Both the position numbers and the translations under genes were made by a program. A DNA stretch of 64,000 nt. It comes from Muraenolepis orangiensis (taxonomy: Eukaryota; Chordata; Actinopteri; Gadiformes; Muraenolepididae). The notes under the pieces are model-generated. The model saw only the letters and a program-made list of their open reading frames with translations. It was not told the origin of the DNA and made no database searches. Position 1 is the first letter of the stretch; each line of letters starts with the position of its first letter. Of this stretch, positions 44,176-56,591 are shown one piece after another. Location of the stretch: the NCBI GenBank assembly GCA_027704905.1, contig CM051001.1, forward strand, positions 29,869,149 to 29,933,148, written 5' to 3'.

Positions 44176-44232
44176 GATAATAGGTCTACTTAATATAGAC
44201 CTATTGTGTATAATATAGGCCTACTTATTATC
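44176..44232. repeat. palindromic AGGTCTACTTAATATAGACCT motif block
   Basis: TAGGTCTACTTAATATAGAC CTATTGTG and a second variant (TAGGCCTACTTATTA). Similar blocks at 36654-36712, 37126-37149 and 41409-41432. Confidence 0.75.
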
Positions 44233-44688
44233 CGGTTGCCCCATTGTGTATAATTTACACATCTTAAAACATTTACACAAATAATAGCAGGAGGATGCCG
44301 AGCTTCTGCCTTGTTTTTACCCGCTTGCTCAAAGCAATTCATTTAGTTCATGCCTTAGTGGAGGCAGACCGCAATTAAGCTATTCTGGTGTCTCCAGTCC
44401 AGTCTGATTCAAGTGAGACATTTGCTTCCAACGTCTTCAAAGGCCTCCCTCACGCTAAGTCCTTAGTTTGACTGCAGCTGCACTGCAAAGATAAAATAAA
44501 GAGAAGGCCAAAGCTGATCCTCACATCCACGTTCACTCACCCCACCTCTTATTGATCAAACAAGGACACTTTCATTCCAGTTGATACATTATGTTAATAC
44601 AAATTAATTGTCAGACAGACAGACAGAGCATGACTGGTAAGGTTACCACTCCTGGGGGAGTGACCGACGGGGGAGGCAGGCATGCTGG
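44233..44688. other. unassigned non-coding DNA
   Basis: No gene or repeat family is recognised. Confidence 0.4.
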
Positions 44689-44860
44689 AGAGTCACACAC
44701 ACATGCAGTCACAAACAAATGCAGTCACACACAGTTTCACGCAGACACACACAAGCACACACACATACACAGTCATTCACACATGCAGTCACACAAACTC
44801 AGTTACACAGACACTTACACACTCAAACATATTCACAAACACACACAGTTACACACAGAC
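44689..44860. repeat. imperfect CA/CAGT repeat
   Basis: ACACACATGCAGTCACA-like units, degenerate. Confidence 0.75.
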
Positions 44861-44913
44861 AAAAAAATTGTTATTTGGGAGAGCAGAGCATTTTGAAATA
44901 TGTTGACTGTTGC

Positions 44914-44916
<3 letters not shown>

Positions 44917-45005
<89 letters not shown>
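44917..45005. repeat. (GA)n microsatellite
   Basis: 89 bases of GA. Confidence 0.97.
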
Positions 45006-45007
<2 letters not shown>

Positions 45008-45248
45008 TTTAAAAAAACATGAGAAACAGCATTTGCATTCAACAAAGACAACAAGACAATTTTGAAACAGCCTATAATGGCAAATCGCATTCACACCTGG
45101 TAGTATAATATCAGTCCTACTATGACGCATACTGAATACGGACTCTGGGGTAAATTGAACGAACCCATACAAATCATACAGCATCACATTGCTTTGTTTC
45201 ATGAAGAATAAATATAAACATAAACATTGAAATTGTTACTAAGCCTCA

Positions 45249-45880
45249 GTCACACATTCCCGATTTTTACTGCCGTCCTTGATAGGACCATTCCCGATAA
45301 AAAACATGTGTCAAACGTCTTATCAAGATCCTGTGATTCGTGGCGGGAAATTCACAAATTTGGAAAAACATTTATTTAATCACGACAACAACAATCAGAT
45401 ATTGTTCAGGAAGTGTCCAGATTCTCCCGAAATGCTGACGGAAGACATTCGTTGGACATTCGGCAAGATCTGAACGCAATCTGGACTCAATCGGCAAGAA
45501 ACGGCAATGAAAAATTTCTCAAAATCATGCCCCTTTATCACGACAGCGTCCCGATTCACAGGACACCGTCCAGACATTGTTATGATTTTGATGTAATTCA
45601 GCTGAATCTGTCACGACATAGTCACTATTGTAATTCGACTAGACAAAATCGGCTGAGTTTCCCGAATGTTCCTGAATGTTACAGGACACTACTGTCGGGA
45701 GTGCTTGGCCGACCTCTTGGACATTTACCAATCTGTAGGACTCTGTTACGAACGTATATGACTGCATTCAAACAATGATATGACATTCCAGATCATTGAG
45801 GATAGTAATCAGACTTATTCACATTTCGTGTCGTAGCGCTGTCTGATCTCAAACGGGAGCCAAAATCGGGAATGTGTGAC
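45249..45880. mobile_element. 632-bp inverted-repeat (MITE-like) element
   Basis: Perfect 19-base terminal inverted repeats GTCACACATTCCCGATTTT at 45249-45267 and its complement at 45862-45880. No transposase is encoded; open frames inside (up to 121 codons) have no domain. No obvious target duplication was found, so the superfamily is undetermined. It abuts the 3' end of the minus-strand L2 at 45883. Confidence 0.8.
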
Positions 45881-45882
45881 AA

Positions 45883-48075
45883 TGTGGGTACATAGGAATG
45901 CTTACTCCCATTCCCTCCCGCAGTATGTATCTCAAAAACACCATAAAAATAAAAATAATATGTACAATAAAATAAACAAAGAAAGAGCAGCAAAGTGACA
46001 TAAGTGATATGTATGTTTCTTTGTTTTTATTTACAATAATCTTCCAAAAGCATTTAAAGTGCCAGTAGTGCAGCAGCATCATGAATACAGTGTAGTACAG
46101 TGCAGTAACTGTGATGAGTCCAGAAAGTCCAGCAAAGTATGTAATTGTAATGTTAATGACATGTTATGAAAGTGAAAATGTAAATGAAAATTAAAATGGC
46201 AGCACCCCTAGAAGTTCAGTAGGCGCACTGCCTGTGGGTAAAAACTATCCTTAAACCTGGTAGTACTTGTACGGATGCTGCGCATACAGCGACGGTTGGG
46301 GGGAGAAGAGATGGTGCCCAGGGTGGTTGCAGTCCCTTATGATTGACATGGCCTTCTTCCGACATCTGGTCCTAAAGATCTCCTCAATGCATGGAAGTGC
46401 ACACCCGATGGATGAACTTCTCTGCCATCCTCACGACACTCTGGATGGCTTTCTTGTCCCATGCAGTGGTGTTGCCGTACCACACAGTGACGCCACCCGT
46501 CAGGACGCTCTCTACGGTGCCAGGGTAGAAGTTCACAAGCCACCTCTGGCCTATACCGCATTTTCTGAGGCACCACAGAGCATAGAGGCGCTGGTGTGCC
46601 TTCTTCAGCATGACCTCCGTGTTGCGGGTCTACGCCAGGTCATCGTAAATCTGTAGTCCCAGGAAACGGAAACAGCTGACGACTTCCACCGGTGTCCCGT
46701 CAAGGCTGATGGTGGAGGGGGTGCCCCGGTAGCTCCTGAAGTCCAAGATGAGCTTCTTGGTCTTACTGACATTCTGTGCGTTGTCCTCACACCATCGCGT
46801 CAGCTGAACCACCTCATCTCTGTACTCCGTTTCATCGCCCTCGCTTATCAAGCCGATGACTGTGGTGTTGTCTGCAAACTTGATAATCTGATTATTGCTG
46901 TGTGTGGCAGTACAGTCATGTGAGTACAGCCGGGGACTGAGGCAGCAGCCTTGGGGTGCTCCGGTGTTGAGGACCAGAGTGGATGAGATGTTGTTCCCAA
47001 TCTTCAACACTTGAGGCCTGCCCGTCAGGAAGTCCATAATCCAGTTACAGATGGGGGCGCCCAGACCTAGGTCTCTCAGTTTCAGGACCAACTTGGAGGG
47101 AACGATGGTGTTGAATGCCGAGATGTAGTCAATGAACAGCAGTGTGACGTAGGTGTCCCTCCTGTCTAGGTGCTGCAGGGCCGTGTGTAGTGCCAGGGAA
47201 ATGGTGTCGTCTACAAACTGGAGTGGGTCTAGGGACTCAGGGATGGACAAGTTTATATGCAACATTACAAGTTTCTCCAGGCACTTCATGGCTATGGGTG
47301 TTAAAGCCACTGGACAATAGTCATTGAGGCATGTTACCATGGTCTTTTTGGGTAACGGCACAATGGTTTTCGCTTGACCCTTCTTGAAGCACACTGGGAC
47401 GACAGACTGTTGCAGTGATGCGTTGTAGATGTCGGTGAACAGAGGAGCCAGCTGGTCAGTGCAGGTCTTGAAGTCGCGGGATGGAACTCCGTCTGGGCCG
47501 GCTGCCTTCCCTGCCTTCACCCTCCTGAAGATTCTGCGGACCTCGGACTCGGACAGTTGTAGAACGTAGTCCCCTGGGCTGATGTTCAAGTTGTTGGTTG
47601 GCTCATGGTCCCTTTCAAAACTATCAAAAAACTTGTTCAACTCGTCTGATAGGGTAGGGTCATTGTTAGTGACTGCCCCTGAGCTCCCCTTCTAGTTGGA
47701 GAGGACCCTCAGACCTTGCCACATACGTCTGGTGTCAGAGCCCCCGAACTGTAATTCCTATTTGTTTTTGTAATCCAATTTACCCTTCTTGATGGCTTTT
47801 CTGAGTTTGTACTTGGCCTTCTTGTAGTGATCAGAGTTGCCTGTTGTGAAAGCGGTACTTTGTTCCTTAAGTTTGTTCCGTATGTCAGCATTCCTGTGGA
47901 AAGCACCTGAATGTCCGTACACCAGCTGTTGTTCACCAAGCACCAAGCACCGTTGTTCTTCCCCGTGGACCCGGGCTGTTTGGTCGGTCCGAAACAAATA
48001 GAATCCCGGTGGTTGCACTGCTTCATCAGGAATCACGGAGGACAGCCACCTTTACGTAAAAATCATGGCGCAACA
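45883..48075 (-). pseudogene. L2-type LINE, long copy (linker, RT, C-terminus, 3' UTR)
   Basis: Minus strand. 48036-47700: post-endonuclease linker (YKKAKYKLRKAIKKGKLDYK). 47640-46630: a 336-codon open frame with EVRRIFRRVKAGKAAGPDGV, KTMVTCLNDYCPVALTPIAM, FIDYISAFNTIVPSKLVLKL (motif A), LNTGAPQGCCLSPRLYSHDC and KFADNTTVIGLISEGDE. The catalytic box is F-A-D-N rather than F-A-D-D, so the second catalytic Asp is lost (codon at 46875-46877). 46620-46270: C-terminal WYGNTTAWDKKAIQSVVRMA region in shifted frames. 46260-45883: 3' UTR. Endonuclease missing. Best L2 reference copy in the window for dissecting the shorter fragments. Confidence 0.9.
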
Positions 48076-48242
48076 CTCCCTGATGTCTCGCTGCGGTGAT
48101 ACGACAGTTTGACAGACAATTTGCGAGAAACTGGACGTTGGCGAGGAGAATGCTCGGTAGGGCTGGTTTCCATCACCTCCGGCGTGTCCTAACCAGTAGG
48201 CCGCCACAGGACCCTCTCCTGAGGGCGCATTTGTTGTTGCCC
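48076..48242. other. unassigned DNA
   Basis: Links the L2 copy to a minisatellite; no gene is recognised. Confidence 0.4.
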
Positions 48243-48370
48243 CCCGGGGCTTGGTGGCTCCCTTCCCCCCGGGGCTTGGTGGCTCCCTTCCCCCCGCGGC
48301 TTGGTGGCTCCCTTCCCCCCGGGGCTTGGTGGCTCCCTTCACCCCGGGGCTTGGTGGCTCCCTCCCCCCC
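48243..48370. repeat. 25-bp minisatellite, 5 units
   Basis: CCCCCGGGGCTTGGTGGCTC plus CCTTC, five near-identical copies. Confidence 0.95.
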
Positions 48371-49844
48371 ACTCTCCTTTGTCCCTCCGGATCTCCACAG
48401 GTCCCAGTGCTTTGTTGCGTTGTCTGTGGTTGTATTGTTCCGTAATTCCAAGAGTGTTTAGCGATCATATGTGGTAACACACATGGTGACTAGCTATAGT
48501 CCTGTAAAGTTACTTAAATAAAAGAACAGTGCGAAGAAAAAGACAAGTAAACTAAGTCAACTAAATAGCGGGAGCTGGTAGAGACACGTCTGCTTTCCTC
48601 CAGCACCACTCTCTCTTTGTCTCCGATTCACAACAAGCCATAAAATACAGAAAGTGTCTTGATAGTGTTTGATAATCCCCTACATTATTTTGCAAGCCCT
48701 CGACCAGAGATAAAGATTACATGCAAACATAACACGCAATTTGCAATCAAACTTTCATCACCGCCGGTTCATATCAGGGTTGGGTCATCTCACTTGTGGT
48801 GGTTAATTCTGCAAATTTGATCAGCGGCGGGTACATCGGCAAAGTACTAAGCATAGTTTAGTATAGTAGAATGCTGCGCTTCCTACATGTTGTGAGATGC
48901 CCTTAAATATATATATTGCTCATTTACATTTATTTCTTTTTCACAAAAAAAGTTGTTGTTTCAAAATAAATCCTCAAGTGAAATCCCAAGTTAGCATGTC
49001 CTCTCAGATGTATGACGGATAGATCAGGAGCTACCAGCTGGTACAGTCCACTGGGAGGCTGATCTACCCGTCACACACCTGGATGACGACTAGCAGTGGA
49101 TGGTGGGGTGGATTTTGAACCGGCTTGTGGCAGGTAATCAACATCACACCTGGTGGTAAGACAGGGGGAGAAGGATTCATACACAACTGTGTTGCCTTTA
49201 AGAACACTTTTCACTCCTCTAACCAGGAGGCGATGGGTCGATGAGGCTTGTTCTGTCCTTTTGTGGTTGTACACATGTTAGGTGAAAATTAAGCAGGTTG
49301 AGTGCTTTCTGGTGTGGTTATTTACCACGTGTGCTACAGAGCTGCTCTTTAACAATGTCTTGCTTTCTGTACAAAGCATGACTGCAGAGAAAAACATTAA
49401 TACAATAAAAGGAAAACCTTGTAGTACAACTGAATGGAGATGTTTCTTGTACAATTCAGTGTTATGTTAGGATATAGTTTTAGCGTTTTAGTAAAGTCCT
49501 TTGCTTACAAACTTAAAGTTACTCTTGAATGTATAATGTTCTGTGGAGCATGCTCAGAAGTTAATTGACAAAAATAATTAGCATCACACTAATTCTCTTT
49601 GAAGGAACACAATTCAAACTCGAGACGCACATATTCATTTGGGCATGCATTTTATTTATTCAATTCAATTCCAGAAGAGATTATCTTTATTAACTCATCA
49701 TAGCTTTTAAAATAATCTCGACGCAGGCCCCCATTACATGGAGTAATCCTCTCATTGTTTTCTGTGTATGATTACAGACTGCGTATCAATTCAAATATGT
49801 TTGTCATTCACTTACAGGGATGTACCAGTCATAAGCAAAGCCAC
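48371..49844. other. unassigned A/T-rich DNA
   Basis: No exon, domain or repeat family could be recognised on either strand over about 1.5 kb. Confidence 0.45.
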
Positions 49845-49900
49845 TCTCAGTGACACGCATGCACGCACGCACGTGCACACACACACACACACACACACAC
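49845..49900. repeat. (GCAC)n/(CA)n microsatellite
   Basis: GCACGCACGCACGTG then (CA)n to 49900. Confidence 0.9.
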
Positions 49901-50529
49901 TCTATCGTCCACAGGCGGTGATTCATGCATTCCCAGCACAGAACAAAACTGTCACCGCACACGCAGACACAAGCACACGCATGCACACTGCGTAGGTATC
50001 TGTGAGGTTATTGAGAGTCCCACCATGCTTATTAAAGCTGGGTCTCCGCTGGCTGACAAAGAAGAACAAGGTTCAGAGCCGGTATCCAGCTCCGCCGGAT
50101 CTGTCTGACGGAGAGCGTGCTCTGAGTTCAGCAGCACCCTGCCGGCCCTGCACTGTGTGTTCACTGCCTTTTTCTGGCCTGGAGTTTGCCTCCTGCTCTG
50201 CGGGCTGTGGTGCAGGATGGTAAAGCCAGAGACCCGGCCCTTAAGACCCTTACGACCCTTAACTGGAGCCGGAGGTGCACTAACACAATTACCGGTTTTG
50301 TTTAAATAACCTTCCTAGGATCTCGTCGACGATGACTGAGAGTCCCGAGGCGCCCGCGCTACACATGCTATGGGAGTCCATTTTCAGCCATTAATGTAAT
50401 ATTAATTTCAGCTCATCTGATAAAGTTGCATTAATTTGACCGACATGATTAAACATTTCTGATTGCACAATTAACAATATCTAATGTTTTGTATCTATGC
50501 CTCAGCAGGCTGTAATACTCGTCAGAATA
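49901..50529. other. unassigned DNA
   Basis: A Cys-rich 73-codon frame at 50002-50223 has no clear family match. Nothing else is recognised. Confidence 0.4.
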
Positions 50530-50735
50530 CTGCCTGTGTGTGTGTGTGTGAGAGTCTGTGAGGGTAACATGTTATGTGTTTTTATGTGTGTGTGGGGTGC
50601 ATTTTGTGTGCGTGTGTTTGTGTATGTTTGTCTGTATGTGGGTGAATTGTGTGTGTGTGTGTGTGTTTTTGGGGTGCATTTTGTGTGTGTTTGTGTGTGG
50701 GGTGAATTGTGCATGTGTGTGTGTTTATGTATATG

Positions 50736-50800
<65 letters not shown>
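50530..50800. repeat. GT-rich imperfect repeat and (GT)n
   Basis: GGGGTGCATTTTGTGTG-type units (50590-50735), then pure GT at 50739-50800. Confidence 0.9.
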
Positions 50801-50803
<3 letters not shown>

Positions 50804-51047
50804 GATCTACCCTGTGGCAGGGGAATAAGAGGTCGGTTGGTTTTGTGGGCGCCGATGGTGACTCACGTTTCACAGTGCTGAGACACGGTGGAGACCAGAG
50901 CCGTTAACGTGATGCACAGAACCCAGAGAGACACTGAGATGCAGAACATCCTGACACAAGAAACCACGAGAAGTTTCCCAGGTCCAATGTGAAGTAAACA
51001 CTGCCACTTATTAACTACTATGCGGTGGGTAAAACCCTATATATATA

Positions 51048-51510
51048 TATAATGGTGTGAGGACAACAGCCTCGCACTGAATGTCAGCAAGACTAAGGAG
51101 CTCATCGTGGACTTCAGGAGCCACTGGGGCCCCCACTCCACCATCAGCCTGGACGGGACACCGGTGGAAGTCGTCAGCTGCTTCCGTTTCCGCAACACGT
51201 AGGTCATGCTGAAGAAGGCACTCCAGCCTTTATGCCCTGTGGTGCCTCAGGAAAAACAGAATAGTCCAACGGTGGCTAGTAAACGTCTACTGTGGCATTG
51301 TAGACAGCGTCCTGACAAATGGCGTCACTGTGTGGTACGGCAACACCACTGCAAAGGACAAGAAGGCCAACCAGAGGGTCTTGAGGACGGCAGAGAAGAT
51401 ATTCGGGTGTGCACTTCCATGCATTGAGGAGATCTCTAGGACCAGATGTCGGAAGAAGGCCATGTCCATCATGGGAGGACTGCAACCACCATGGGCACCA
51501 TCAAATAAAA
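51048..51510 (+). pseudogene. L2-type LINE fragment, internally deleted
   Basis: Starts at VSKTKELIVDFRSH-type sequence after the catalytic box (51075), continues through DGTPVEVVSCFRF and jumps to MLKKALQPLCPVVPQ and WYGNTTAKDKKANQRVLRTA. Ends with CALPCIEEISRTRCRKKAMS. Same family as 45883-48075. Confidence 0.85.
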
Positions 51511-51957
<447 letters not shown>

Positions 51958-52310
51958 ATAAATAAAACAATTAAATACTAAATTGGATACATTGATGTAT
52001 AAGTTATTGCAACATCAATTTTGTGTTTAGCATGTTGAATTGAGAGAGCACCTTTGATACGTAGTCTAAGAGAGAGAAAGAGGATTAGACTGACTTGCGG
52101 CTGCATGTGCGTGTGCATGTGTGTGTGTGTGTGCATGTGTGTGCGTGCGTGTGAGCGTCAGGCCCTCATGCACCATTTTTGCCACCTTGCTGTAAATGGG
52201 AACGAAATTGAAGTGAATGTCAGTGCAAGGCTGACGTTTTAATAGCTACAAGCCGGTTTAACTGCAGATTGCTGTATTCACTCAACGGGGCCAGGGAGGG
52301 AGGGCAACAG

Positions 52311-52312
<2 letters not shown>
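51958..52312. other. unassigned DNA with GT-rich patch
   Basis: Imperfect GT/GC repeat at 52100-52155; otherwise nothing. Confidence 0.4.

Positions 52313-52407
<95 letters not shown>
52313..52407. repeat. (GT)n microsatellite
   Basis: About 94 bases of GT. Confidence 0.97.
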
Positions 52408-53304
52408 TGCACGTGCTTCCATATTGCAACTCACACCCACAGGAAGGAATGTTAAAACTGTAACAGCTCCATTACAGTTTCTGGGTCGATTTCACGATAA
52501 CGGTAACAAAATAGGCATTATATCATTGGGATGGGGGTTTGGTACATCATCAGAATAGAACACAACATCTCCATATATTACGCCCAAACAATCAGGGAAA
52601 ACACAACTGTGATAACATTCTGGTCAGAAAACAATTAATTCCTCGTCTCCTGAGGGTCTGAGGGAGGCGGCGGCAGTGTGATGCTCACCTTGATGTGGCC
52701 TACCAAGGTCAGCCTTTGGGAGGTTGTGAAATGCAGCCAGATTTGACCTGATCAGCACAATATATAGGGATATATATCTATATATAGATATATATATACA
52801 TAATTATGCTTCAGTGTTTCTTGATCTCAGTTATTGAGACACTGGATCACATAACCCTGAAAGCTTTATTGCCAGGAAGAAGAGAAACTCACATAATGTA
52901 AATACCACTATGAATACTCTGAATGACTACTGTGTGAAACGGTAAATACACATGTTTACTTTCTGTTGCTAAACCGTTCTCCTTCCCTTTTTGTTACATG
53001 CTGATACAATATTGCAATATTCAACTCATTGTAGACACAACAAAAGGCCCTACTAGATTATCCCTGCGGAAGAACCTAAAAGACTGTTATACAGTTATAA
53101 AATATCTCCGTACTACAAAGCTCTATAGAATGTACCATAACCTCCAGGGAAGGACTTTAACTCTCCCCTGAGTGGCCTTCACGTCTCTCTCTCTCCACCA
53201 ATGGGAGACAATGGGAGCAATACATAATAAAAACCAAACCACAAGGTCAAAATATAAAGTGATGTTTATAGAAAATAGCATTAGTGAGTTATCAAATGCA
53301 ACCT

Positions 53305-53306
<2 letters not shown>
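52408..53306. other. unassigned DNA with TA repeat
   Basis: Self-complementary TATATA tract at 52761-52801; no gene is recognised. Confidence 0.4.

Positions 53307-53380
<74 letters not shown>
53307..53380. repeat. (GT)n microsatellite
   Basis: About 74 bases of GT. Confidence 0.97.
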
Positions 53381-53381
<1 letters not shown>

Positions 53382-53569
53382 ACACAGAGTTAAGTTATTA
53401 ACATAATAATAATAATAAATAGTAAATAGTGATGGGGAAAAAGTAAAATAACAGAGAAAACATTTGGCAGTGCAAAGAAAAAGAACAGGAAACAAAGTGG
53501 CCAGCTGCACAATCAAAATGTATAACAAGGCTTTAGTGGATTAAAAAGCAGGCAGTGGTCTCACACGCT

Positions 53570-53991
53570 GCCTGGCATGGGATCAGGGACAACAAACTAA
53601 CGAATATTAATCAAAATCAAAATCCGGAGGATGCAGAGTTCCAGGCAAAACCGGTCAAAATAGTAACGTTTTAAATAAGAATAGGCTTTATTTCCTCAAA
53701 AAGGGCTTTTTCCCCAAGCATAGTTCATCAAACAAAACTGAGGCTTTTCTACAAGCGTCGCCAGCTCCTTCCAGCCATGTTCTCCCCGGTTCTCTCCCTT
53801 CTCCTGAGAGTCTAAACTCTTGTTTTCCCAGTGCAGCTTCAATTAGGTGGCTTAAGCACCTACACCTGTCAGAGTTGTGGGGCATGCTGGGAGATGTAGT
53901 TTGTGGACCGGCGGCAATTTTGGGATGTTGCAGCTGGTCTACCAGGGGAATATAGCACCCCTCTATAACCTGTCCCTTCGTGATGCCACAC
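53570..53991 (-). repeat. 3' LTR of the Gmr1-like element
   Basis: Minus TGTGGCATCACGAAGGGACA start; AATAAAGCC signal near 53684. The 3' boundary is not resolved. Confidence 0.75.
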
Positions 53992-53994
53992 ATC

Positions 53995-55280
53995 ACTCTG
54001 CCCGGGCCTGACACCATCAGCAGGTGTAAGGAACACCAGAAGGCATCACTTCGGGACAGGGCATCTGCATTTCCATGGTGCTGTCCCAGCTTCTGAATGA
54101 CGAAGAAGTTAAACGGTTGGAGTGATAAAAACCATCTATTTACTCTGCTGTTTGTCCTTTTATTTTTAAAGACATCCATTGTAACGGACAATGATCAGTC
54201 ACTAGGGTGAACCTCATTCCCAGAAGGTAGTATTTGAGGGTTTCCAGGGCCCATTTCACAGCCAGGCACTCTTTCTCTACCGTGGCATAGTTCTTCTCTC
54301 TTGGTAGCAATTTCCAACTCAAATAGAGAACTGGATGTTCCTCACCTTCCTTGATCAGGGATAGAACAGCTCCCAGACCGACCTCCGAGGCATCTGCCTG
54401 GACCAAAAACTCCTTACTGAAGTCGGTTCAGATTTCCAAATGCTTCTTCTGCGTCCTGGGTCCATTTCACCATCCGTGAATGCTTCTTGGTGGTCAGTTC
54501 TGTGAGAGGGGCAGCTACCATAGCAAAGTCCGGGATAAAATGTCTGTAATAATTAGCAAGGGCCAAAAAGGTTCTCACCTGTTTCTTGTTCACCAGTTTT
54601 GGCCACTCTTGAATGGCATAGAGTTTGGCCGTCTGGGGTTTGACAAGGCCCCGCCCAATGGTGTACCCCAGGTAGTTTATCTCACTGAACGCCAGCTTAC
54701 ATTTCTTGGGGTTTGCCATCAAGCCTGCTTGTCGGAGGGAATCCAGGACCTTCTGCACACGAGGTAAGTGGCTTCCAGATCCCAGTCTGGGCTCTGCATC
54801 ACAACATCATCCAAAGGCTTAAGTACCTGATCCATAAGGTGCTGGAAGGTAGCGGTCGCTTCGCATAACCCAAAAGGTAGCATTCTATACTACCACAGGC
54901 CCCCCGGAGTGGCAAAGGCTGTCTTTTCCTTTGAGCCTGCCAATACCCCTTAGTGAGATCCAGGGTAGTTATGAACCGTGCATTGCCAAGAATTTCGATT
55001 AGCTCATAAACCCGACGTATGGGATAGGCATCAAATTCAGACACTTTTCACATTCACTTTCCTAAAATCATTACAAAAACGTATTGTGTTGTCAGGTTTT
55101 TCTACCAGGATGATTGGGCTGGACCAAGCACTCTTCGACTCTTCAATGACGTTCAACTCAACATTTTTCTTACTTCCCCTTAAATTATTTTCTTGCGAGC
55201 ATCTGTTACACAATACGGCTTTTGTTCAACGTTTTTCCTGACTGGGTGCGGATTTCATGTTCCACCACGTGGGTGCAGCC
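53995..55280 (-). pseudogene. Gmr1-like RT and RNase H
   Basis: RT: FDAYPIRRVYELIEILGNAR followed by FITTLDLTKGYWQ (motif A) at 55040-54925. Connector LRQAGLMANPKKCKLAFSEI and INYLGYTIGRGLVKPQTAKL at 54740-54640. RNase H: VQADASEVGLGAVLS, EKNYATVEKECLAVKWALET and TDHCPLQWM at 54405-54150, then HHGNADALSRSDAF. Several frame changes; the catalytic YXDD region is disrupted near 54800. Confidence 0.85.
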
Positions 55281-55382
55281 GGGGAGGGAGGAAAACACAT
55301 CCTGATTTCCGTCTACTAGCTTGTTTTAGTTGGTGATGGGACAGGTCTGGACCCAACTGCACTTTGTTGGGTCCAGACCTGT

Positions 55383-56570
55383 CTAAACTCTTGTCTGAGA
55401 CATCCAAAAGTCGGACTCTTTTGGCTCTCTGGGGGGCAGACAAGTGAACAGTGCTTCTCGATCATGCCATTTCTTTAGTAGGTTAACATGGTAAATTTGC
55501 TCACTTTTTCTTTTCCCTAATTGCCGTACTTTGTAGTTGACTTCCCCCACCTTTTCAATTACTTCATACGTTCCCTGCCAAGTAGCCAGGAATTTGCATT
55601 CCACTGTGGGGACCAGCACTAGCACTCTATCTCCTGGTTTGGGCTGCTCTGTTATAAGTTGCACAATGGTCTCTCTGCACTTTCTCCATGTGCTGCTTCA
55701 CAATTGGAATTCCCGCCGCCATCCGATCCCTCATCGCCCCCACATGTTCAATCATGGTACGATGAGGACATGGTTGTTCCTCCCAAGTCTCCTTGGCTAT
55801 GTCCAGAAGACCCCTGGGTTTGTGGGAGTAAAACAGGTCAAAGTGTGAGAAACCAGTGGACGACTGAGGGACTTCTCTTACCGCAAACAGAAGGTAGTGG
55901 AGAAGCTGGTCCCAATGTCTTCCATCTTTGTCGATGGCCTTCCTCAGCATGGCTTTGAGATTCTTGTTGAACCTCTCCACTAATCCGTCTGTCTGGGGTG
56001 GTATACCGAGGTTCTCACCTGTTTCACTTGTAACAGAGCACACAACTCCATAGTGACCCTGGACATAAAAGGGCTCCCTTGGTCGGTGAGGATCTATTTT
56101 GGTAACCCTACCCGGCTGCTGAAGAGGAACAGTTATTTTGCTATCTGTTCAGCATTTGCCTTTCTTAGCGGGATGGCCTCGGGATAGCGGGTAGCATAGT
56201 CTACAATGACCAAGATATACGTCTGTCCCCAGACACTTTGTGGGAGCAGGCCTACGATATCCATCCCCACCCTTTCAAATGGGGTCTCTATGATGAGCAA
56301 AGGGATAAGGAGGTTCCTGTAAGCCTTTTTCGGTGCAGCCACCTGGCACTCTCTACCCCTTTTCTCTACCCCTAAATGGGCCCCCAGCAAGTGAGTGTGA
56401 GCCAACTGCAGAACTGTGAAGCGATGAGGTTGGGGCACTAGGAGTTGCTCAGTTACCTTATCATTACTTCAATACAAGAATACTACCTCATACGGGTATG
56501 AGGTAGTTAGTCTGGGCCCTACCAACGGTTCCCTCTAAGAATTGAACATTTCTTAATGCATTACTCAGGG
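55383..56570 (-). pseudogene. Gmr1-like integrase
   Basis: HHCC-type finger remnant (LQLAHTHLLGAHLGVEK) then catalytic core ERVGMDIVGLLPQS (first Asp), ILVIVDYATRYPEAIPLRKA, and after a frame change DGLVERFNKNLKAMLRKAID, with the core Glu in VERFN. C-terminal WQGTYEVIEKVGEVNYKV and EQIYHVNLLKKWHDRE form the chromo/GPY-like end. Broken by stops and shifts, e.g. near 56045-56130. Confidence 0.87.
56482..56507. repeat. 12-bp-arm hairpin
   Basis: ACTACCTCATAC, GG, GTATGAGGTAGT: perfect arms within the start of the Gypsy pol region. Confidence 0.9.
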
Positions 56571-56591
56571 TGGGATCCTGCAACTGAGACA

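Noticed and set aside
48096..48480. Open frames of 92 to 142 codons rich in Pro/Gly/Arg
   Set aside because: Created by a 25-bp GC-rich minisatellite; opposite strands and several frames are open at once.
50002..50223. Cys-rich frame that might be a secreted-domain exon
   Set aside because: Cysteine spacing fits no family I recognise and no convincing splice sites bracket it.
56496..56507. TGAGGTAGT, a let-7-like seed in a hairpin
   Set aside because: The hairpin arm is only 12 bases with a 2-base loop and the sequence after the seed does not match let-7; not a microRNA precursor.
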